Source: Thermobacillus sp. ZCTH02-B1 (lineage in GTDB: Bacteria > Bacillota > Bacilli > Paenibacillales > Paenibacillaceae). Taken from it: a stretch of 64,000 nt of DNA. Position numbers and translations under genes: made by a program. Each line of letters begins with the position of its first letter. Within the stretch, counting starts at the first letter, position 1. The notes below the pieces were generated by a model, which was given only the letters and a program-made list of their open reading frames with translations, searched no databases and had not been told where the DNA came from. Location: positions 1 to 64,000 of the forward strand of contig NZ_LZRU01000043.1 in assembly GCF_002159085.1 (NCBI RefSeq), written 5' to 3'. Positions 58,957 through 64,000 of the stretch are shown piece after piece.

Positions 58957-60618
58957 ATGCGCGGAACGAAGCATCTGTTTGCCGTGCTGCTGGCGCTGAC
59001 CATGCTGGCGATGCTGATCGCGGCCTGCGGCGGCGGCAGCAAGAACGAAAATAACAATAATTCATCCACCACCACCGCCAGCTCGGAATCGTCCGAGTCG
59101 GGCTCTTCGAATTCGGGCTCGTCGGGTTCCGAATCCGGGACGGCCGAAACCGAATCTCCGTACGGCGACACCGGCGGCCTCCAGCTTCCGATCGTCGACA
59201 AGCCGGTGACGATCACCTGGATGCTGGTCGGCGACGAGCCGGTGAATGACAAGCTGATCGCGAAAGAGATCGAGAAACGCACCGGCATCAAGGTGGATTT
59301 CCAGGTCTATTCGTCCGCGACCTATGCGGAGAAGCTGCGCGTCACGGTCGCATCGGGCAAGCTGCCCGACATCTTCCACGGTCTGACGCGGGCCGAACTG
59401 CGCAAGCTCGGCCAGCAGAACGCGGTCGTCGCGATCAACCAATACGCCGACATACTGCCCAACTTCCGCAAACTGTACATCGAAGAAAATCCGTGGGTCA
59501 TCGCGTCCTACGGCGACGAGAACGGGAACATCTATACCTGGCCGATTTACGACTTGCAGCGCGCCGTGAACCACGGCTTCATGTACCGCAAGGACATCTT
59601 CGACAAGCACGGCATCAAACCGTGGACGAACACGGAAGAGTTCTATGAAGCGCTGAAGAAGCTCAAGGAACTGTACCCGAACTCCTATCCTTACGCTTCG
59701 AAGACGAAGGAATCGATCTTCAAGGATTGGGCTTACGGCTGGGGCATCGGCAGCGCGAGCTATCCGGCCTACTACGACGAAAGCGACGGCTTGTGGAAAT
59801 TCGCGCCGGTGAGCGAGCAGCACAAGGATATGCTCGATCTGATGAAGCGGATGTACAACGAAGGCTTGCTCGATCCGGAGTTCCTGACGGATACGCAGGA
59901 TTCCTGGACCGCGAAGATGACGACGGACCAGGCGTTCGTCACCTGGGACTGGATCGGCCGCATGGAGCTGTTCTACAACCAGGTCAAGGACCAGAATCCG
60001 GATTACGACCTGCGCTACGCGAATCCGATCGGTCCGACGGGCCGCATCCGCACGCTGCCGCTCATCGAAGACTTCAGCATCGCGGTCGCAAACAACGACA
60101 ACAAGGAAGTCGCGCTGAAACTGCTCGACTACCTGACCAGCCCGTCCGGCGGCGCGCTCGTGACGCTGGGCGTCGAAGGCGAAACGTTCTATTTCGACGA
60201 GAACGGCAAGCCGGTTTATCCGGAACTGGAAGGCCAGGCCGTCGACATCAAGGTGCTCGAGAAGCATTACGGCCTCTGGCTTGAGGGCATGTACCTGCGT
60301 CCGGACCACCGAAGCGTCTACTACAACTTCACGGAACGCGAGCAGGAAGCCCAGGACATGATGATTTCACAGAACAAGTTCGAACCGCTCGATCCCGTGC
60401 TGAACTTCACCGACGAGGAGAACTCGCGGATCGCCGAGCTTCAGGTCGCGCTCGAGAAGGCGGCCGCCGAGTTCAACGCCAACTACATCCTCGACAAGAA
60501 AGCCGGCGACAAGGAATGGGAAGCCTGGGTGCAGAATGCGAAAAAGCTCGGCGCTGACGAATTCATCGAAATCTTCAACAGGGCACAGCAACGCTACAAC
60601 GCCATGGTCGCGCAGTAA
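58957..60618 (+). CDS. Extracellular sugar-binding lipoprotein
   Basis: A 553-aa binding protein with signal FAVLLALTMLAMLIAACGGG, lipobox IAAC, an Asn/Ser/Thr/Glu-rich linker to about residue 70 and a two-lobed family 1 binding fold (ITWMLVGDEPVNDKLIAKEI; IEKRTGIKVDFQVYSSATYA; WIGRMELFYNQVKDQNPDY). ATG at 58957 follows AGAGAGGGGA. First gene after operator C, followed by two permeases. Ligand unknown; because the regulon also covers nagA and nagB, an amino-sugar-containing oligosaccharide is proposed. Confidence 0.9.
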   Translation: MRGTKHLFAVLLALTMLAMLIAACGGGSKNENNNNSSTTTASSESSESGSSNSGSSGSESGTAETESPYGDTGGLQLPIVDKPVTITWMLVGDEPVNDKLIAKEIEKRTGIKVDFQVYSSATYAEKLRVTVASGKLPDIFHGLTRAELRKLGQQNAVVAINQYADILPNFRKLYIEENPWVIASYGDENGNIYTWPIYDLQRAVNHGFMYRKDIFDKHGIKPWTNTEEFYEALKKLKELYPNSYPYASKTKESIFKDWAYGWGIGSASYPAYYDESDGLWKFAPVSEQHKDMLDLMKRMYNEGLLDPEFLTDTQDSWTAKMTTDQAFVTWDWIGRMELFYNQVKDQNPDYDLRYANPIGPTGRIRTLPLIEDFSIAVANNDNKEVALKLLDYLTSPSGGALVTLGVEGETFYFDENGKPVYPELEGQAVDIKVLEKHYGLWLEGMYLRPDHRSVYYNFTEREQEAQDMMISQNKFEPLDPVLNFTDEENSRIAELQVALEKAAAEFNANYILDKKAGDKEWEAWVQNAKKLGADEFIEIFNRAQQRYNAMVAQ

Positions 60619-60643
60619 CGCGGATCCGGGCGCCTGCGCGACG

Positions 60644-60677
60644 GGGACACCCGGGACCAACGGGTCCCGGGTGTCCC
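60644..60677 (+). other. Strong intercistronic hairpin without T run
   Basis: A perfect 15-bp GC-rich stem (60644-60658 with 60663-60677, loop AACG) follows the binding-protein gene. Lacking a T run, it is more likely to protect the upstream mRNA from 3' decay or to give partial termination, so that more binding protein than permease is made. Confidence 0.6.
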
Positions 60678-60725
60678 GCTCGTTGCGGGTGCGTTCCATT
60701 TTTCACATGTAAAGGAGGAGACAGG

Positions 60726-61682
60726 ATGGAGTCCGCTGCCAGCCGGGCCGGGAATGCCGCGGGCAAGCCCTCCAGGCTCGCCGCCGCCCTGAAGCACATG
60801 AAGCGGGATCGGCAGCTGCTGATGTTGTTTATTCCCTGCCTCGCGTTCTATCTGATCTTCCGATACGGACCGCTGTACGGTCTCCTCATCGCGTTCAAGG
60901 ACTACAGCGTGTTCCAGGGCATTTGGGACAGCCCGTGGGTGGGACTGAAACACTTCGAGAAGTTTTTCAGCGGCAACGATTTTGCGCTTTTGTTCCGCAA
61001 CACCCTGCTGCTCGGTTTCCTGAACCTCATCTTCAGCTTCCCGTTCCCGATCTTGCTGGCGCTCATGCTGAACGAGGTCAGACTGAAGTGGTTCAAGAAG
61101 TCCGTCCAGACGCTGAGTTATCTGCCGGCGTTTCTGTCCGTCGTCATCATCTGCAGCATGGTCATCGACTTTCTGTCGCCGACGCACGGCATCGTCAACA
61201 AGATCATCCAGGCGTTCGGCTTCGAACCGATCTACTTCCTCGGCGAGAAGGCCTGGTTCCGGCCGGTTTACATCATCTCGGAAATCTGGACGAACATGGG
61301 GTACGAGTCGATCATCTACCTGGCCGCGATCGCCGGCATCGATCCGACGCTCTACGAAGCGGCCCGGGTCGACGGCGCGAACCGCTACCACATGATGCGG
61401 CACATCACGATTCCCGGCATCCTGGGCACGGTGGTCGTCATGTTCATCCTGAAGACCGGCTCCATGATCCGGATCGGCTACGAGAAGGTGCTGCTCCTGT
61501 ACAGCCCGATGACCTACGAGGTGGCGGACGTGTTCTCCACCTTCGTCTACCGCAAGGGGCTTCTCGAAGCGAACTTCAGCTACGCCGCCGCGGTCGGCCT
61601 GTTCGAGGCGCTCGTCGCGCTCGTCATGCTCCTCGCGGCGAACCTGGTCAGCAAGCGGATAGGGGGCAGAGGCTTGTGGTAG
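60726..61682 (+). CDS. Carbohydrate ABC transporter permease, LplB type
   Basis: A 318-aa permease with LMLFIPCLAFYLIFRYGPLY near residue 37, six membrane segments and the EAA loop YEAARVDGANRYHMMRHI near 214. ATG at 60726 follows AAAGGAGGAG. It is the first permease of the third importer. Its TAG stop overlaps the GTG start of the next permease. Confidence 0.92.
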   Translation: MESAASRAGNAAGKPSRLAAALKHMKRDRQLLMLFIPCLAFYLIFRYGPLYGLLIAFKDYSVFQGIWDSPWVGLKHFEKFFSGNDFALLFRNTLLLGFLNLIFSFPFPILLALMLNEVRLKWFKKSVQTLSYLPAFLSVVIICSMVIDFLSPTHGIVNKIIQAFGFEPIYFLGEKAWFRPVYIISEIWTNMGYESIIYLAAIAGIDPTLYEAARVDGANRYHMMRHITIPGILGTVVVMFILKTGSMIRIGYEKVLLLYSPMTYEVADVFSTFVYRKGLLEANFSYAAAVGLFEALVALVMLLAANLVSKRIGGRGLW

Positions 61683-62539
61683 GTCAACCCCGTTTCACCC
61701 TGTTCAGTCTCATCAACGGATTTCTGCTGATATGCGTCGCGATGGCGACCCTCTATCCGGTGTGGTACATTTTTGTCGTTTCGCTGAGCGACACGGCCCA
61801 TGTCGTGCAGGGCAAAGTCTTCCTCTGGCCGAAGGGCCTGAATCTGGAAGCCTACCGGGAAGTGCTGGAAGACAGCAAAATTCCCCGGGCGTATCTGAAC
61901 ACGATCTTCTACACGACGCTCGGCACCACGATCAATCTGCTGATGACGGCGGTCGCCGCCTACCCGCTCTCGCACAAGGATTTCTTCGGGCGGAAATGGT
62001 TCATGCTGATGATCGTCCTGACCATGTTCCTGAATCCGGGCATCATTCCCAACTATCTGCTCGTGCAGAAGCTGGGCATGATCGACACGTTCTGGGCGCT
62101 GGTCATACCGAACGCGATCTGGACGTTCGAGCTGATCATCCTGAAATCGTTCTACGAGAGCATGTCGTCGTCGATCCGGGAAGCCGCGAGAATCGACGGC
62201 GCGTCCGAATTCCGGATCCTGTTCAGCATCATCATCCCGCTCGCCAAGCCGGCGCTGGCCTCGATCGGCCTGTTCTACTTCATGGGGCACTGGAACAGCT
62301 ACTTTCTGCCGATGATCTACCTGAACGATTCGGTGAAGTATCCGCTCCAGGTCGTGCTCCGGGACATGCTGATCTTCAACGAGGGCAACCGGTCGAACCT
62401 GGTGGACGCCGCCGCGCTGGCGCCGCAGGCGCTCAAGAACGCGACGATCGTGCTGTCGATGATTCCCGTCCTCATGATCTATCCGTTCGCGCAGAAATAT
62501 TTTGCCAAAGGAGTCATGCTCGGAGCGGAGAAAGGATAA
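61676..62539 (+). CDS. Carbohydrate ABC transporter permease, YtcP type
   Basis: A 287-aa permease with six membrane segments beginning FTLFSLINGFLLICVAMATL. EAA loop: IREAARIDGASEFRILFSII near residue 164; C-terminus FAKGVMLGAEKG. GTG at 61676 is the only start that keeps the first membrane segment and follows AGGGGGC at about 9 bases; it overlaps the previous gene by 7 bases. Confidence 0.9.
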   Translation: MVGQPRFTLFSLINGFLLICVAMATLYPVWYIFVVSLSDTAHVVQGKVFLWPKGLNLEAYREVLEDSKIPRAYLNTIFYTTLGTTINLLMTAVAAYPLSHKDFFGRKWFMLMIVLTMFLNPGIIPNYLLVQKLGMIDTFWALVIPNAIWTFELIILKSFYESMSSSIREAARIDGASEFRILFSIIIPLAKPALASIGLFYFMGHWNSYFLPMIYLNDSVKYPLQVVLRDMLIFNEGNRSNLVDAAALAPQALKNATIVLSMIPVLMIYPFAQKYFAKGVMLGAEKG

Positions 62540-62584
62540 GTGGGCGTTCCGTCGGTACGTGCTTTTCGCACGGGGGGGCTGGTC

Positions 62585-64000
62585 ATGAGAAGATGGTTCT
62601 TCAATCTGGGCGTGCTGCAGGTGTTCGGAGCCATGCTGCTCGTGATTCTGGTGATGTCCGTGTCCAACTGGATGATCTATCGGAACTCGATATCGGATAT
62701 TTACAACCAGATGGTCGACCACAACGCCAAGGCGGTCCAGTCCATGATCCGGTCGTTCGACGACAGCTTCAGGGCGGTCAACCATCTGATCTACACGATC
62801 CACAGCCTGCCCTACGACAACGTGCTCGACACCGACGGCTCGGTCGATATGTCCAAGGTGTACACCTTGCAGCAGCAGGTCGAATCCCTGATGTCCTCGA
62901 ATGATATGGTGGAAGACGTCATCGTCTTCTATGACAACGTTCCCGTCGCGATCACGTCCAGGGGCACGAGCAGCCTGCGGCATCTGTTCGAGCAGAAATA
63001 CCGCCATCCGGTGTACGACAGCCAGTCATGGTTGAAATTCCTGCGCAGCAAGCATGACATGCAGGTGTTTCCGGCCGAAAACTTCACGATCCTCACGGGC
63101 TCGACGCAGGAATACCTGATGAAGAAGCTGATGGTCATTACGGGCGGCAATCGCATGGCGCTGTCGAACAAGAACATCGTCGTGCTCATCGACGTCGACA
63201 AGCTGCTCGCGCAGGTGAACCGGGTATCGCTCATCCCGGGCGCGTCGCTCGTCGTCATGGACCAAAACCGCCAGGTGCTGATGGGAACCGGGGCCAACTG
63301 GGACCTCGTGGAAGTGATCAACACCTTCAAAGGCAACGTCCGGGACGAGACTTCACTCACCCGCGAGAACTACGAGTACCATGTCTACCAGTCGGATTAC
63401 AACGGCTTCATCTATATCCACCGGGTACCGTACCAGTTCCAGAACCTGGAGTCCGTGACCCGTGCGAACCGTTCCATCATTCTGACCTCGATCGCCAGCG
63501 CGCTGATCCTGTCCGCGCTGCTGAGCGTCTATCTGCACCGGCCCGTGCGGAACATCCTGCGGTTGCTCGGCGGCGGCAGCAGCAAGGGGAACGATTTCCG
63601 CAAAATCTACAGCGGCATCGTCAAGCTGCAGACCGAAAACCAGCAATACCGCAGCCGGCAGCAGTTCCTCGACAGCGAGCTCAGGCGCGCCGTGTTCCTG
63701 CGCGCCCTCGAAGAGCCGCCGCATTCGGAGGAGGAGCTCCGGGAGATGGAGACATGCAAGCCGGACCTTTTGCCGCACCGGTATTTCGTGATGGGAGCGC
63801 TGCTCCTGGAACGACCGGCGGCGGACGGGGATACGGTTCCGGCTGGCACGCTGTCGGCCGTCCTGCAGCGGGAACTTCGGAACGTGCGGCCGGACGCCGT
63901 CGTGGTCCACGTGCGGGCGCTGCGCTTCCTCGCGCTCTTCCCCCTGCGGGAGACCGGCGAGCGGCCGACGCTTCTGCGCCGACTGCGCGAGGCCGTCAGC
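62585..64000 (+). CDS. Membrane-anchored regulator, N-terminal part only (cut by window end)
   Basis: Translation from ATG 62585 stays open for 472 codons to the last base, so the gene continues beyond the window. The visible part has a membrane segment at about 8-26 (LGVLQVFGAMLLVILVMSVS), an outward sensing region to about residue 297, a second membrane segment near 298-318 (IILTSIASALILSALLSVYL) and a cytosolic linker beginning RPVRNILRLLGGGSSKG. The layout equals that of the AraC-type regulator at 27117, so an AraC DNA-binding domain is expected at the missing C-terminus. GGGGGGGCTGGTC precedes the start. It is probably the dedicated activator of the third importer operon. Confidence 0.75.
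   Translation, partial: MRRWFFNLGVLQVFGAMLLVILVMSVSNWMIYRNSISDIYNQMVDHNAKAVQSMIRSFDDSFRAVNHLIYTIHSLPYDNVLDTDGSVDMSKVYTLQQQVESLMSSNDMVEDVIVFYDNVPVAITSRGTSSLRHLFEQKYRHPVYDSQSWLKFLRSKHDMQVFPAENFTILTGSTQEYLMKKLMVITGGNRMALSNKNIVVLIDVDKLLAQVNRVSLIPGASLVVMDQNRQVLMGTGANWDLVEVINTFKGNVRDETSLTRENYEYHVYQSDYNGFIYIHRVPYQFQNLESVTRANRSIILTSIASALILSALLSVYLHRPVRNILRLLGGGSSKGNDFRKIYSGIVKLQTENQQYRSRQQFLDSELRRAVFLRALEEPPHSEEELREMETCKPDLLPHRYFVMGALLLERPAADGDTVPAGTLSAVLQRELRNVRPDAVVVHVRALRFLALFPLRETGERPTLLRRLREAVS

Overview
The window reads as one stretch of a GC-rich Gram-positive chromosome, most likely from Paenibacillaceae (a Paenibacillus, Cohnella or Thermobacillus-like organism). This is inferred from strong AGGAGG-type ribosome binding sites, several LplB/YtcP-type sugar importers that have no ATPase gene of their own, YesM/YesN-type and membrane AraC-type regulators, catabolite-repression (cre) boxes, a Fnr-type box and a ScdA-type repair protein. 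No rRNA, tRNA, CRISPR array or intact insertion sequence was seen.

Layout. (1) 0.7-9.0 kb: one operon with a taurine/nitrate-type ABC importer (ATPase and permease, no binding protein) and a set of hydrolases (CocE-type, creatininase, amidase, isochorismatase-like), a cupin and an FAD oxidoreductase; this looks like uptake and stepwise opening of an amide-containing compound. (2) 9.6-20.8 kb: a mixed accessory stretch of small membrane proteins, a lipoprotein, a VanW-family protein, HAD and inositol-phosphatase-type genes, ScdA and hemerythrin, with many gene remnants (lipoprotein tail, GNAT chimera, membrane-protein tails, broken DUF488 copy, nitroreductase stub). (3) 20.9-32.5 kb: a rhamnogalacturonan (pectin) locus: PL11 lyase, two permeases, binding protein, membrane AraC regulator, FG-GAP propeller protein, RG acetylesterase and a polysaccharide deacetylase. 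(4) 32.7-38.0 kb: an acyl-CoA dehydrogenase-like flavoprotein facing an operon of two Gfo/Idh oxidoreductases and two TIM-barrel isomerases. (5) 38.3-47.1 kb: a large propeller protein, then a second importer with its own histidine kinase and response regulator. (6) 47.2-54.7 kb: epimerase-like protein, DHDPS-family lyase, two-subunit L-serine dehydratase, M20 amidohydrolase, FAD-dependent oxidoreductase and zinc alcohol dehydrogenase. (7) 55.0-58.4 kb: nagA and nagB, divergent from an unusual regulator. (8) 58.5 kb to the end: a third importer and a membrane regulator cut by the window edge.

The most interesting signal is a shared DNA motif. Three promoters (before 34067, 47181 and 58957) carry an almost identical 28-bp element: two AAAGAC half-sites 11 bp apart followed directly by an inverted GTCTTT, which forms the -35 region. 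A fourth, looser copy lies between nagB and the divergent regulator gene at 57097. That regulator appears to combine an N-terminal Rossmann/PrpR-like region, a degenerate GGDEF-like domain and a C-terminal winged helix. I infer that regions 4, 6, 7 and 8 form one regulon for an amino-sugar-containing substrate, controlled by this protein. The regulon, its regulator and its substrate are inferences; the repeated motif is seen directly.
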